This document shows, piece by piece, positions 35,791 through 44,778 of a stretch of 64,000 nt of DNA. The DNA lies in assembly GCA_965250245.1 (NCBI GenBank), contig OZ252296.1:3286001-3350000 (forward strand). Reading direction: 5' to 3'. The notes beneath the pieces were generated by a model. That model saw nothing but the letters and a program-made list of their open reading frames with translations. It ran no database searches and was not told the origin of the DNA. The DNA is from JABDIP01 sp965250245. GTDB lineage: Bacteria > Pseudomonadota > Alphaproteobacteria > DSM-16000 > Inquilinaceae. Position numbers and translations under genes: made by a program. Position 1 is the first letter of the stretch. Each line of letters starts with the position of its first letter.

Positions 35791-36705
35791 ATGAGTGACG
35801 GGCGTGTGGACTACTCCCGGCGCGACGGGCGCCGGACGATCCACCTGTACGATTTCGACACCGGGCACAGCGAGCTCAAGCGCAATCACCGCATCTACCT
35901 CTCCAACTTCGCCAGCGAGCTGCACAATCCGAACATCGTCTGGCGAATCATCGGGCTGGCCAGCCGAGCGGGCGACCGGACCGCCGCCGGCCGAAGCTTC
36001 AACGAGCGGCTGAGCTGGGCCCGGGCGCGGGCGGTGGAAAGCTTTGCGATGCGGGAGAACCTGGCCTCGATCGGCCGTGGCGCGGGGCTGGTGGAGATGC
36101 CGACCCTGAACACCCGCGTGATCGGCGTCGGCACCCGGATGAGCGACGTCGACGGCACGACCCGCAACGACGCCTTCCATCGCGGCGTGATGATGTTCAA
36201 CACGACGGTCCAACTGGCCGGCGTGCGCCTCACCGCGCGGGTGCCGTTCGAGCGCCACAACACCTTCCAGATCAAGTATGTCGGCTCGGGCGGCGGCGGC
36301 GAGGCGATCGTGGGCAACGTCTCCGCCTTCGCCATCCGCGATCCCTACAACTACTGGCAGCGCTATCTCTATGGCGGCATCCACGGCGGGGCCGGCGCCC
36401 CGGTGGGTTGGGGCGGCGCCCTGCCCGCCGGCGAGGGCTGGGTCGAGTTCCGCACCAGCCGCCGGGTGACGGTGGAGGATTTCGAGGGATCGGCGAATAT
36501 GGCCGAAGGCGGCGCCCAGGCCGGCAGCGTCGGATACTCCCAACTCGATTTCGAGTTCGGCCAGGGCCTCGGCGAACGCGGCGGGCCGATCCGGCTCAAC
36601 ATCCCGACGGGCGGCGGCTTTGCCTTCGGCGCCTCGGCGACCATCGTCGGCGGCCTGGCGGCGGCCGGTGATGCGACCCATAGCCGGGGCTGGGAGCATC
36701 TCTGA
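35791..36705 (+). CDS. Unknown protein with degenerate OmpA/MotB-like N-terminal domain
   Basis: A 304-residue protein. Residues about 20-95 follow the OmpA C-terminal domain pattern: YDFDTGHSEL, then NPNIVWRIIGLASRAGDR, then FNERLSWARARAVESFA. The usual G-H-T-D is changed to G-L-A-S, so the Asp that binds diaminopimelate is missing although the later Arg is kept. The rest is Gly-rich with beta-strand character (NTFQIKYVGSGGGGEAIVGN, NIPTGGGFAFGASATIVGG) and matches nothing I know. No signal peptide is visible, so it is not a standard outer-membrane anchor. GGAGG lies upstream of the ATG at 35791. It is convergent with the DMP19-like gene. Function unknown. Confidence 0.72.
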   Translation: MSDGRVDYSRRDGRRTIHLYDFDTGHSELKRNHRIYLSNFASELHNPNIVWRIIGLASRAGDRTAAGRSFNERLSWARARAVESFAMRENLASIGRGAGLVEMPTLNTRVIGVGTRMSDVDGTTRNDAFHRGVMMFNTTVQLAGVRLTARVPFERHNTFQIKYVGSGGGGEAIVGNVSAFAIRDPYNYWQRYLYGGIHGGAGAPVGWGGALPAGEGWVEFRTSRRVTVEDFEGSANMAEGGAQAGSVGYSQLDFEFGQGLGERGGPIRLNIPTGGGFAFGASATIVGGLAAAGDATHSRGWEHL

Positions 36706-36757
36706 ACGGCGACGGTCCCCGTGTCGACTCGTCACCGCCCAACATCGCGACGGACCT

Positions 36758-37216
36758 CTAGTCGATCAATCCGCGCTCGGAACGCAAGAGCTGCGCCTGA
36801 TTGCTCGCCATGTAGCGCTGCAACGCCTGATCGACGGCGCCCAATTCCTTCCAGGCGGCTCGATCGAGTCGCTGCAGCCCGGTGAGGGCCGTCTCACCCT
36901 CCTGTCCGGCAAACCGACCGGCCTCCGTCAGGACTTTGGAAAGATCGACCAGCGAGACCTGCTCCAGCGCCGACGCGGTGTCCATCAGCCGGCCGGTACC
37001 GCGATTCTGAAAATACTGGCCGTGCCCGCCATTGCCGACTTCGCCGGTGTAGATCATGACAAGCTGAACGACATACTCCGGCTGGCTGAGGCCGAGGCGG
37101 GGCGCTTCCGCGTTGAGCCTGTCCATCCAAAATCCGCTGATCGTGGCGACGGCGTGGATGGCGTCGTCCTGGCGCAGCAACTCCTGGAAATAGGATTCGC
37201 GAATGCGTGCGGTCAC
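36758..37216 (-). CDS. DMP19-like protein (DUF4375)
   Basis: A 152-residue acidic, helical protein. The segment YTGEVGNGGHGQYFQNRGTG is the DUF4375/DMP19 hallmark (N-G-G-x-x-Q-Y-F-x-N), and the flanking helices fit. Neisseria DMP19 is a DNA mimic that titrates a transcription repressor. Whether all family members do so is not known; many are just small hypothetical proteins in TA- or effector-like contexts. The ATG is at 37216. It stands between ppx and the OmpA-like gene with no obvious operon partner. Confidence 0.78.
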   Translation of the reverse strand: MTARIRESYFQELLRQDDAIHAVATISGFWMDRLNAEAPRLGLSQPEYVVQLVMIYTGEVGNGGHGQYFQNRGTGRLMDTASALEQVSLVDLSKVLTEAGRFAGQEGETALTGLQRLDRAAWKELGAVDQALQRYMASNQAQLLRSERGLID

Positions 37217-37282
37217 TGAACCTGGCTCGTCTCCGTTCGTCGTGCCGGCCGGACCAATCTGCGGATCCGGCAGGCCGAAACG

Positions 37283-38779
37283 CTACTCGGACGCAATGCG
37301 CCCCTTGACGCCAAGGATCTTGGCGACCGTGTCGAGCCGCCGCTCCACCGCGTCCCCGTCCAGCGCCGGCCGACCGGCCGGCAGGTGCAGTACCAGCGCC
37401 CCGTCGACCCGTTCCAGAAGCGTGCTGTCCAACAGGCCGGTGGCGCCGCCGGTGAGCGCGTGGGCAAGCCTGAGGGTGCCGCCGAGAAGCTGGGCGCGCT
37501 CCACCTCGTCCGGTGTCAGGACCAGTTCGGCGGCCCGCGACACGCTGTCGCCGATGGTGCCGCCATAACGGGCATAGACGGTCGCGGCCAGGAACACCCG
37601 CTCGGCATGGTCGATACCGACCACCGCCAGGCGCAGGGTCCTCATATAGGCGTGCTCGGCGCGGTAGTCGGGATGCTCGGCCCAGCAGAAATCGCTCAGC
37701 AGGCAGGCCGCCTCGCGCAACCGGGCCGCCGCCGCCGTCTCGCCGACGAACAGGGCCCGGGTCCAGCGGGCCACGCCCTCGGCCTCGCCGAAGCGCTCGA
37801 GCCGGCGGGCGATCTCCGAACAGGTGTGCAGCAACGGATCGGCCGCCCGCTCCTTCTCCGAGAGCTGGTCGAACAGATGGCCTTCGCGCAAGCCGTAGGC
37901 GGAGAACACCACCTCCGACGGCGCCATCGCCTTCAGCAGCGATTCCAGGACCAGAGCGGCATGCGGCAGGGTCTCCAGGCGGCGCTTGTTGACCGATGGC
38001 AGCCGGTCCAGCGACGCCTTGCCCTGGCGGGAGATGACGCTGGCGAGCTGCTGCACCTCCGGTCCCGGCACGGCGTAATGGTGGATGATGTGGACCGGAT
38101 AGCGGGACTTGGCCATGTGCACCTTGGCGAGCGACCGCCAGGCGCCGCCGACCGGGTAGAAGGTGCGGCCGCGATACTCCGACAGCCAGTCCTCGCCGGC
38201 GAAGGCCTCGTCGACCAGGGCGCGCATCTCCGACCGGGTCTTCTTCGCGCCCATCAGCCGGAAGGGCCCCAGCGGCAGCGTCACCTGGCGGCCGATGGTC
38301 TTCTGGTCCAGCGCCACCAGCTCCAGCGAGCCGCCGCCGAGATCGCCCATCACGCCGTCCGCGCCCGGCGTGCCGGACAGCACGCCCATGGCCGACAGCC
38401 GCGCCTCCTCCGCGCCGCTGATGGTGCTGACGTCGAGACCACAGCGCCGCTTCACCTCGGCGGTGAACTCCGGCCCGTCCTTGGCGTCGCGCACAGCGGC
38501 GGTGGCGATCACGTCCACATGGCGCACGCCCATGCCGTCGAGCAGGCCGCGGAACCGCGCCAGGTTGCGCAGCGCCATCTCCACGCCCTCGGGGTGGAGC
38601 CGGCCGGTGCGGGCGAGGTCGCGGCCAAGGCCGCACAGCACTTTCTCGTTGAAAACCGGCAGCGGCGCCCGGCTGAGACGGTCGAAGACCAGCACGCGGA
38701 TCGAGTTGGAGCCGATGTCGACGACGGCGACGCGGCCGGACCGGGCGCGCGCGATCGGGCCTAGTCGTATGGCGTTCAA
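37283..38779 (-). CDS. ppx: Exopolyphosphatase (Ppx/GppA family)
   Basis: A 498-residue ASKHA-fold phosphatase that removes terminal phosphates from polyphosphate (or the 5' phosphate from pppGpp). The N-terminal phosphate loop is VAVVDIGSNSIRVLVFD. The second is VMGDLGGGSLELVAL, with catalytic acidic residues near ISGAEEARLSAMGV. The C-terminal HD-like helical part is present. The start is a TTG at 38779; no ATG or GTG is near. It lies 28 bases after ppk1 on the same strand, so polyphosphate synthesis and breakdown are encoded in one operon. Confidence 0.94.
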   Translation of the reverse strand: MNAIRLGPIARARSGRVAVVDIGSNSIRVLVFDRLSRAPLPVFNEKVLCGLGRDLARTGRLHPEGVEMALRNLARFRGLLDGMGVRHVDVIATAAVRDAKDGPEFTAEVKRRCGLDVSTISGAEEARLSAMGVLSGTPGADGVMGDLGGGSLELVALDQKTIGRQVTLPLGPFRLMGAKKTRSEMRALVDEAFAGEDWLSEYRGRTFYPVGGAWRSLAKVHMAKSRYPVHIIHHYAVPGPEVQQLASVISRQGKASLDRLPSVNKRRLETLPHAALVLESLLKAMAPSEVVFSAYGLREGHLFDQLSEKERAADPLLHTCSEIARRLERFGEAEGVARWTRALFVGETAAAARLREAACLLSDFCWAEHPDYRAEHAYMRTLRLAVVGIDHAERVFLAATVYARYGGTIGDSVSRAAELVLTPDEVERAQLLGGTLRLAHALTGGATGLLDSTLLERVDGALVLHLPAGRPALDGDAVERRLDTVAKILGVKGRIASE

Positions 38780-38807
38780 CGCCGGGAAACCTGCATGGGA
38801 CGGGTCG

Positions 38808-40991
38808 TCAGCTTTGGATCTTCAGCACCAGGCGCGGGGCCCGCTTTGGGTCCTTCAGGGCACTGCCGCGCCCCGACAGGCTGGGGTTGGTCATGAAATA
38901 CCGATGGGCGCTGAACGCGTCCTCCGGTGCCTCGACACGCTTGTACGACCCGTCCGCCGACAATGTCCAGCTACTGGTCTCGTCCCGCAGGTTGGCGACC
39001 ATGATCTCCTCGATCACCTGGCGGTGCACCGTCGGGTTCTCGATCGGCACCAGGGTCTCGATCCGGCGGTCGAAATTGCGCTCCATCCAGTCGGCGGAGG
39101 AGATGAACATCTTGGCCTTGCCCGAGGGCAGCTTGGTGCCGTTGGCGAAGCAGACGATCCGGGAATGCTCCAGGAAGCGGCCGACCACGCTCTTCACCCG
39201 GATGTTGTCGGACAGGCCGGGCACACCGGGCCTGAGGCAGCAGATGCCGCGGATCACCAGGTCGATCTGCACCCCGGCCTGGGAAGCGCGGTACAGCCAG
39301 TCGATGATCTCGTCATCGACCAGCGAGTTCAGCTTGGCCCAGATCTGCGCCGGCTTGCCGGCATGGGCGTTGTCCATCTCCGCCTGGATCAGGGAGGCCA
39401 GCGTGTCGCGGATCTGCAGCGGCGCGATCTTCAGCGTGTCCATATGGGCCGGCGGCGCGTAGCCGGTCATGTAGTTGAACATGGCCGCGGCGTCGTGGCA
39501 CATGCGCGGATCGCAGGTGAAGTAGCTGAGATCGGTGTAGATCTTGGCGGTGATCGGGTGGTAGTTGCCGGTGCCGTAATGGACGTAGGGGCGCAGGCCG
39601 CCCTGCTCCCGCCGGACCACCAGCGACACCTTGGCGTGGGCCTTCAGGTTGATGAAGCCGTAGACCACCTGGGCGCCGGCCCGTTCCAGGTCGCGGGCCC
39701 AGCGGATGTTGGCCTCCTCGTCGAACCGCGCCTTCAGCTCGACCATGGCGGTGACCGACTTGCCGGCCTCCGCAGCCTCGATCAGCGCCTGGATGATCGG
39801 CGAGTTCTTCGAGGTCCGGTACAGGGTCTGCTTGATCGCCACCACATCCGGGTCGCGCGCCGCCTGGCGCAGGAACTGCACCACCACGTCGAAGCTCTCA
39901 TAGGGGTGGTGGACGATGAAATCCTTGTCGCGGATGGCAGCGAAGCAGTCGCCGCCGAAATCGCGGATGCGCTCCGGGAAGCGGGCGTTGTAGGGCCTGA
40001 AGACCATCTCCGGCAGGTCGTCGACGATGATCTCCTTGGTGTCGGCGAGGCCGATCAGCCCGTCGAGCTGGAACACGTCCTCCGGCGCCACCCCCAGCTC
40101 CTTGCGCACGAAGTCGCGCAGGGTCTCCGGCATGGAGGTGTCGACGGTGAGCCGGATGACGCTGCCGCGGCGGCGACGCTTCAGGGCGCTCTCGAAGGTC
40201 TTGACCAGGTCTTCCGCCTCTTCGTCGATCTCCATCTCGCTGTCGCGGATCACCCGGAAGACGCCGTGATCCAGGGTCGCGAAGCCGGGGAACAGCCGGT
40301 CGAGGAACATCAGCACCATGTCCTCGATCAGCACGAAGCGGATGGCGTCGCCCGGCAATCGCACGAAGCGGTCGATCTGGAACGGGATCGGCACCAGGGC
40401 GTTGAGCTCCTGGTCCTGGTGCCGGTTGATCATCTGCAGCGCCAGGCTGAAGCCGCGATTGGGCAGGAACGGGAACGGGTGCGCCGGGTCGATGGCGAGC
40501 GGCGTGAGGATCGGGAAGATCTCCTCCACGAAGGTCCGCTCGAGCCATTCGCGCTCGTCCTTGGTGATCTCGCTCGGGTCGAGAACCGCGATCCCGGCAT
40601 CGCGCAGTTCCTGGCGCAGGGCCTGCCAGCAGGTCTGCTGGTCGTTCATCAGCGCGCCGACCCGGGTGTTGATCTCCGCCAGCTGCTGCGATGGGGTGAG
40701 CCCGTCGGCGCTCGGGGTCTTCACGCCCATGCTCACCTGGGCCTTCAGACCGGCAACGCGGACCATGTAGAACTCGTCCAGATTGCTGGCCGAGATCGAC
40801 AGGAAGCGCACCCGCTCGAGCAGCGGATGGGTCGCATTGCTGGCTTCGTCGAGGACCCGCTGGTTGAAGGCGAGCCAGGACAGCTCGCGGTTGATGAAGC
40901 GGTCGTGGGAGGTGGCGCTGGCGATCGTTGCTTCGATCTTCGCGGGGGACGTCAACGGAACAAGCCTCTCTGCATTGGGCGTGGTGCTCAC
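38808..40991 (-). CDS. ppk1: Polyphosphate kinase 1
   Basis: A 727-residue enzyme that makes polyphosphate from ATP. FINRELSWLAFNQRVLDEA is the N-terminal family signature, followed by FLSISASNLDEFYMVRVAGL. The phospho-accepting His lies in VHYGTGNYHPITAKIYTDLS, with the second phospholipase-D-like half (GICCLRPGVPGLSDNI, FISSADWMERNFDRRIE) complete. Length is normal. It is upstream of ppx in the same operon and divergent from sixA; the 167 bases between carry an AT-rich stretch at 41035-41085 for the promoters. Confidence 0.97.
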   Translation of the reverse strand: MSTTPNAERLVPLTSPAKIEATIASATSHDRFINRELSWLAFNQRVLDEASNATHPLLERVRFLSISASNLDEFYMVRVAGLKAQVSMGVKTPSADGLTPSQQLAEINTRVGALMNDQQTCWQALRQELRDAGIAVLDPSEITKDEREWLERTFVEEIFPILTPLAIDPAHPFPFLPNRGFSLALQMINRHQDQELNALVPIPFQIDRFVRLPGDAIRFVLIEDMVLMFLDRLFPGFATLDHGVFRVIRDSEMEIDEEAEDLVKTFESALKRRRRGSVIRLTVDTSMPETLRDFVRKELGVAPEDVFQLDGLIGLADTKEIIVDDLPEMVFRPYNARFPERIRDFGGDCFAAIRDKDFIVHHPYESFDVVVQFLRQAARDPDVVAIKQTLYRTSKNSPIIQALIEAAEAGKSVTAMVELKARFDEEANIRWARDLERAGAQVVYGFINLKAHAKVSLVVRREQGGLRPYVHYGTGNYHPITAKIYTDLSYFTCDPRMCHDAAAMFNYMTGYAPPAHMDTLKIAPLQIRDTLASLIQAEMDNAHAGKPAQIWAKLNSLVDDEIIDWLYRASQAGVQIDLVIRGICCLRPGVPGLSDNIRVKSVVGRFLEHSRIVCFANGTKLPSGKAKMFISSADWMERNFDRRIETLVPIENPTVHRQVIEEIMVANLRDETSSWTLSADGSYKRVEAPEDAFSAHRYFMTNPSLSGRGSALKDPKRAPRLVLKIQS

Positions 40992-41158
40992 ATCGCCCGG
41001 ACCCGCGTCCGGACGCCGCCACCGCCACTCTTGGTGTTATACAGCGTTCTATATAAGGATTTTTTGACACATATCATCCGGTCGGTGAATGATCCGGCCC
41101 GCCGCCTGACCGGCGCCGACAGTCCGCGGGACGGGGCGCGTCACCGGGAGAGCCCGCG

Positions 41159-41674
41159 ATGAAGACCCTCTACGTGCTGCGGCATGCCAAATCCGACTGG
41201 TCGGTCTCCGGCCAGGACGACCACGAGCGCGCCCTGGCCGACCGCGGCGAACGGGCGGCCCTGGTGATGGGCCGCTACATGGCCCAGAAGGGCTATCGGC
41301 CGGACTTCATCCTGTGCTCCGACGCCAGGCGGGCGGCCGATACCTGCGCCATCGTGACCAGCCAATGGAAGACGGTGCCGCCGATCGAGACCGAGCGCGC
41401 GCTCTACCTGGCCGGTCCGAAGGGCGTGCTCGACCGGCTGGCCGCCGTGGTCAGCCGGCATGCCGGGGTGATGATCGTCGGCCACAATCCCGATCTGCAC
41501 GAGGTGGTGGCCGGCCTTGCCCAGTCCGGCTCCGTGGAGTGGCTGCAATCGGCGGCCGACAAATTCCCGACCGCCGCGCTGGCGGTCCTGGACCTGCCCA
41601 TCGAGCATTGGCGCGACGCCGCGAAGACCGGCGGCACGCTGGTCGACTACGCGACGCCGAAGACGCTGGTCTGA
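41159..41674 (+). CDS. sixA: SixA-type phosphohistidine phosphatase
   Basis: A 171-residue histidine-phosphatase superfamily protein. The catalytic LRHAKSDW has Arg8 and His9. CSDARRAADTCAIV gives the second Arg, and VGHNPDLHEVVAGL the second His. SixA-type enzymes dephosphorylate histidine phosphotransfer (HPt) or PTS proteins. The ATG at 41159 follows GGGAGAG. Convergent with hdaA, with 6 bases between stops. Confidence 0.92.
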   Translation: MKTLYVLRHAKSDWSVSGQDDHERALADRGERAALVMGRYMAQKGYRPDFILCSDARRAADTCAIVTSQWKTVPPIETERALYLAGPKGVLDRLAAVVSRHAGVMIVGHNPDLHEVVAGLAQSGSVEWLQSAADKFPTAALAVLDLPIEHWRDAAKTGGTLVDYATPKTLV

Positions 41675-41680
41675 CCTGGC

Positions 41681-42370
41681 TCAGTCCACCCAGCCCAATT
41701 CCTGCAGCACGGTGCGGACCAGCGGCACCGTCACCGGCCGGCGCTGGGCCAGGCTGGCCTTGTCGACCGCCGCCGCCAGCCGGCCGGCGGCGGCGAAACT
41801 GCGCTCCATGCGCGGCAGCAGGTAGGCGATCACCTCCGCGCCGACGGCGAGTTGCCGGTCGGCGAACAGCTTGACCAGCAGCGCCGCCAGCAGCGGGTCG
41901 TCCGGATCGCCCACCGCGATCGCCGGGATCGTCTTCAGGCGCGAGGTCAGGTCGGGCAGCGACAGCCGCCAGCGCGCCGGCGCCAGCCGGCCGGTCAGCA
42001 GCAGGAAGCCCTGCCCCTCGCGGATCAGGTTGTAGAGATGCAGCAGCGTCTCTTCGATGCCCTTGCCGGTAATCCGGTCGGCGTCGTCGACCACCACCGC
42101 CGGCCGAATCGTCGCCAGCGCCGCGAGATCGGCCCGCCCCAAGGTGCGAGCGGTCAGCAGCAGGGCCCCGGAGCGGGCCGCCCAGACCCGCGTCAGATGG
42201 GTCTTGCCGCATCCCGGCGGCCCGTGGATGGCCAGGGCGGAGGCCGACCAGGCCGGCCACTGGTCCAGCCAGTCGACGGCCTGCTGGTTGCTCTCCGCCA
42301 CCAGGAAATCGGCCATGCCCATGGCCGGCCGATGTCCCAGGTCGAGCGGCATCTGCCCGCCGGTGTTCAT
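41681..42370 (-). CDS. hdaA: HdaA, DnaA-related regulator of replication initiation
   Basis: A 229-residue AAA+ protein related to DnaA but without the DNA-binding domain IV. QMPLDLGHRP near the N-terminus is a sliding-clamp-binding motif. Walker A is GPPGCGKTHL, and Walker B reads AVVVDDADRI. HdaA with the clamp stimulates ATP hydrolysis by DnaA (RIDA). The ATG at 42370 overlaps the stop of the upstream permease gene by four bases (ATGA). The open frame continues upstream, but only as an out-of-frame shadow of the permease. This permease-hdaA-ppk order recurs in alphaproteobacteria. Confidence 0.93.
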   Translation of the reverse strand: MNTGGQMPLDLGHRPAMGMADFLVAESNQQAVDWLDQWPAWSASALAIHGPPGCGKTHLTRVWAARSGALLLTARTLGRADLAALATIRPAVVVDDADRITGKGIEETLLHLYNLIREGQGFLLLTGRLAPARWRLSLPDLTSRLKTIPAIAVGDPDDPLLAALLVKLFADRQLAVGAEVIAYLLPRMERSFAAAGRLAAAVDKASLAQRRPVTVPLVRTVLQELGWVD

Positions 42371-43506
42371 GCCTTTGGGTCGGCGGCCTCCGGCTCCGGC
42401 GGAGCCGGCTCCTCGTCCGGGTCGGGCGGCACAGGGATCGGGATGGCCGCTGACTGGCCGAGGTAATAATGGCTGTTGCGATAGCGGTCGATCAGGAACC
42501 GGACCATCACGCCGATCACCGCGGCCACCGGCACCGCCAGCATCAGCCCGGTAAAGCCGAACAGGCTGCCGCCGGCCAGCAGCGCGAACATCACCCAGAC
42601 CGGGTGAAGGCCGACGGAGTCCCCGACCAGCTTCGGCGTCAGGAAGTTGCCCTCGATCGCCTGCCCGAACACGAAGACGCCGGCGACCACCAGCCACATG
42701 GTCGGGCTGTCGAACTGGAACACGGCAATGCCGGTTGCAACGACGAAGCCGGAGATCGAGCCGACATACGGAATGAACGACACCAGCCCGGCACCGAGCC
42801 CGACCAGCAATCCGAAGTTGAGCCCGACCACCGTCAGGCCGAGTGCATAGAAGATGCCGAGAATACCGCACACCATGCCCTGGCCGCGAATGAAGCTGGC
42901 CAGCGATTCGTCCACCTCGCCCATCAGGCCGCGGATGGTCTCCGCATAGGGCCGCGGCAGCAGATCGTCGATCTTGGCGGTCATGCGGTCCCAGTCGCGC
43001 AGCAGGTAGAAGGCGACGATGGGCGTGATCACCAGCAGGGAGATCAGGTCCAGGATCGCCATGCCGCCGCGCCAGACACCGCCGATCAGGGCGGCGACCC
43101 AACTCATCGCAGAGCCTACATACTGGCCGACCGAGTCGCGGAGCTGGTCGAACTCGCCGGCGGAGATGCGGGCCTGCATCGCCTCGAACACCGGCGTCAG
43201 CGCCTGCTCGATCGCCGCGGCATATTCCGGCAGAGCGGCGATCAGGCCGACGATCTGAGACTGGATAACCGGCAGTATCAGCAGCAGCGCCAGGACGAAG
43301 ATCACGAAGAAGGCCAGCAGGACCAGGGTCGTGGCCAGCCAGCGCGGCGCCTTGCGCGCCTCCAGCTTGTCGGCCAGCGGGTCCAGCAGGTAGGCGATGG
43401 CCATGCCGGCGACGAAGGGGAACAGCACGTCCGACAGCAGCCAGAGCAGCGCCCCGGCGACCACCAGGCCGACCAGCCAGAACCTCAGATGTTGCGTTGC
43501 CGTCAT
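42367..43506 (-). CDS. AI-2E-family transporter / PerM-like permease
   Basis: A 379-residue membrane protein with about seven hydrophobic segments in the order typical of the UPF0118/AI-2E family. Signature parts are DPLADKLEARKAPRWLATTLV, FYLLRDWDRMTAKIDDLLPR and YVGSISGFVVATGIAVFQF, then GNFLTPKLVGDSVGLHPVWV. The C-terminal tail is Pro/Glu-rich (IPIPVPPDPDEEPAPPEPEA). Family members have been linked to AI-2 export, Na+/H+ exchange or osmotolerance; no specific role can be given. It overlaps hdaA by four bases. Confidence 0.92.
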   Translation of the reverse strand: MTATQHLRFWLVGLVVAGALLWLLSDVLFPFVAGMAIAYLLDPLADKLEARKAPRWLATTLVLLAFFVIFVLALLLILPVIQSQIVGLIAALPEYAAAIEQALTPVFEAMQARISAGEFDQLRDSVGQYVGSAMSWVAALIGGVWRGGMAILDLISLLVITPIVAFYLLRDWDRMTAKIDDLLPRPYAETIRGLMGEVDESLASFIRGQGMVCGILGIFYALGLTVVGLNFGLLVGLGAGLVSFIPYVGSISGFVVATGIAVFQFDSPTMWLVVAGVFVFGQAIEGNFLTPKLVGDSVGLHPVWVMFALLAGGSLFGFTGLMLAVPVAAVIGVMVRFLIDRYRNSHYYLGQSAAIPIPVPPDPDEEPAPPEPEAADPKA

Positions 43507-43513
43507 GCGCCCT

Positions 43514-43534
43514 GTCCCTGATTCGGGCAGGGAC
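43514..43534 (-). terminator. Small hairpin between DUF2066 and permease genes
   Basis: GTCCCTG (43514-43520) pairs with CAGGGAC (43528-43534) around a 7-base loop, 30 bases past the stop of the DUF2066 gene on the minus strand. No U tract; weak support. Confidence 0.3.
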
Positions 43535-43560
43535 CGATCATCAACGGCCTAAGGCGGGCG

Positions 43561-44688
43561 TCAAGGCAGGAGTCTGGCGCTGTCCGTGCGGCGCAACCGA
43601 GGCGTGCCGACCAGACCTTCCTGGGTCAAATTCTGCTCCAGGGCCAGGTTCTGCTGCGCCAGCGCGGTCTGGAGCTGGGTCTCGCTGCCGATGAACTCGA
43701 ACTCCAGCACCGCCTCGGTGGCGGACAGGCTGATGATCTTGGTGGCGGTGATCGTCGGCACCCGGGCCAGCCGCGCCTGAGTCTGGAACCAGTCTGCCGC
43801 GATGTCCACCGGGACCAGCACCGCCAGGCTGTTGCTGTCGGCGGTCCGTACCCGGGTCCGCTCGCGCCATTCCGCCTCGATGGTCTCGGTGGATTGCTGC
43901 ACGCCGGCGGTCAGCAGGGAGTCCAGGCTGTCGGCGCTGGGCACCAATAGCGTCTCGACGCTGGGCGCGCCGGCCTCGGAATAGCGGTTCAGGCTGACCG
44001 ACAGCCCGCCATCGAACGGCTCCGCCAGCGCCACGATCGCGTCGCCTGCCTCGTAGCGGTCGGCGATCTTGCGCAGGGAGTCCTGGTCGCCGGTCAGGGC
44101 CTCGGGAATGCTGATATCGGCGACATCGGCCAGATCGCCGAACGGGACCACGACCGGCACCAGCCGCTCGGTGTCGAAGAAGTCCAGCCACGCATCCATC
44201 CACGGGTTCGGGCTGTCCCACAGCCGGGTCCCCTGGGCGGAACGGAAGATCGGGATCACCAGCACCGGCTTGCTGACGGTCTCGGTGAAGTCGACCAGCC
44301 GCGACTGCAGCAGGCGGCGCACCGCGCCGGGGTCGAAGGCGAAGGTCAGGCTGGCGATGTAGCGGCCCGTCGTGGTGCGCTCGTCATTGACCTCGAAGGC
44401 CTGCAGCAGGCTGGTGATGTCCTCGTCGGTCAGGGTGTCTTCGTCGAGCTGGCTGCTGTCGACGGCCAGCCGGCTGACGAGCTGCGAGAAGGCTACCGCG
44501 CGGCCGTCGGCGAAGGCCTGCTCGCGCGCCAGTGCGGTGGTGTCCGCGGTCGCGTCGACATAGATGTCGCGCACCACGAAGATCTCGTCGCGCGACGTCG
44601 TCGGCACGATCGAGGAGGTCTGCGCCGCCGCCTGAAAGGCGCTGGTGACAAGCAGCAGAACGGCGAATGCCAAGGACCCGTGACGCAT
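43561..44688 (-). CDS. DUF2066-domain exported protein
   Basis: A 375-residue protein with a signal peptide (AFAVLLLVTSAFQAAAQ). The mature part starts with VRDIYVDATADTTALAREQAFADGRA (seen as VRDIYVDATADTT and ALAREQAFADGRA), which is the DUF2066 signature, and FSQLVSRLAVD follows. The second half has PVLVIPIFRSAQGTRLWD and PNPWMDAWLDFF, also conserved. Periplasmic function unknown. The gene is divergent from purM and upstream of the permease-hdaA pair, a neighbourhood conserved in relatives. Confidence 0.88.
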   Translation of the reverse strand: MRHGSLAFAVLLLVTSAFQAAAQTSSIVPTTSRDEIFVVRDIYVDATADTTALAREQAFADGRAVAFSQLVSRLAVDSSQLDEDTLTDEDITSLLQAFEVNDERTTTGRYIASLTFAFDPGAVRRLLQSRLVDFTETVSKPVLVIPIFRSAQGTRLWDSPNPWMDAWLDFFDTERLVPVVVPFGDLADVADISIPEALTGDQDSLRKIADRYEAGDAIVALAEPFDGGLSVSLNRYSEAGAPSVETLLVPSADSLDSLLTAGVQQSTETIEAEWRERTRVRTADSNSLAVLVPVDIAADWFQTQARLARVPTITATKIISLSATEAVLEFEFIGSETQLQTALAQQNLALEQNLTQEGLVGTPRLRRTDSARLLP

Positions 44689-44778
44689 TGCAAAGCCTTC
44701 CGATTCCGCTATGGTCGGCGCGCTTGTGGCGGCGGAGAGACACCGCGCACGGCCGACCGGCAGCCAAGAGAGGATGCC

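Noticed and set aside
38163..41162. 999-codon plus-strand open frame across ppx and ppk1
   Set aside because: GC-rich DNA gives long antisense frames; the product is low-complexity and both real genes on the other strand have full-length family matches.
41681..43102. Long minus-strand frame joining hdaA to upstream sequence as one 473-residue protein
   Set aside because: The upstream half is an out-of-frame reading of the permease; the ATG at 42370 overlaps the permease stop and gives a normal HdaA.
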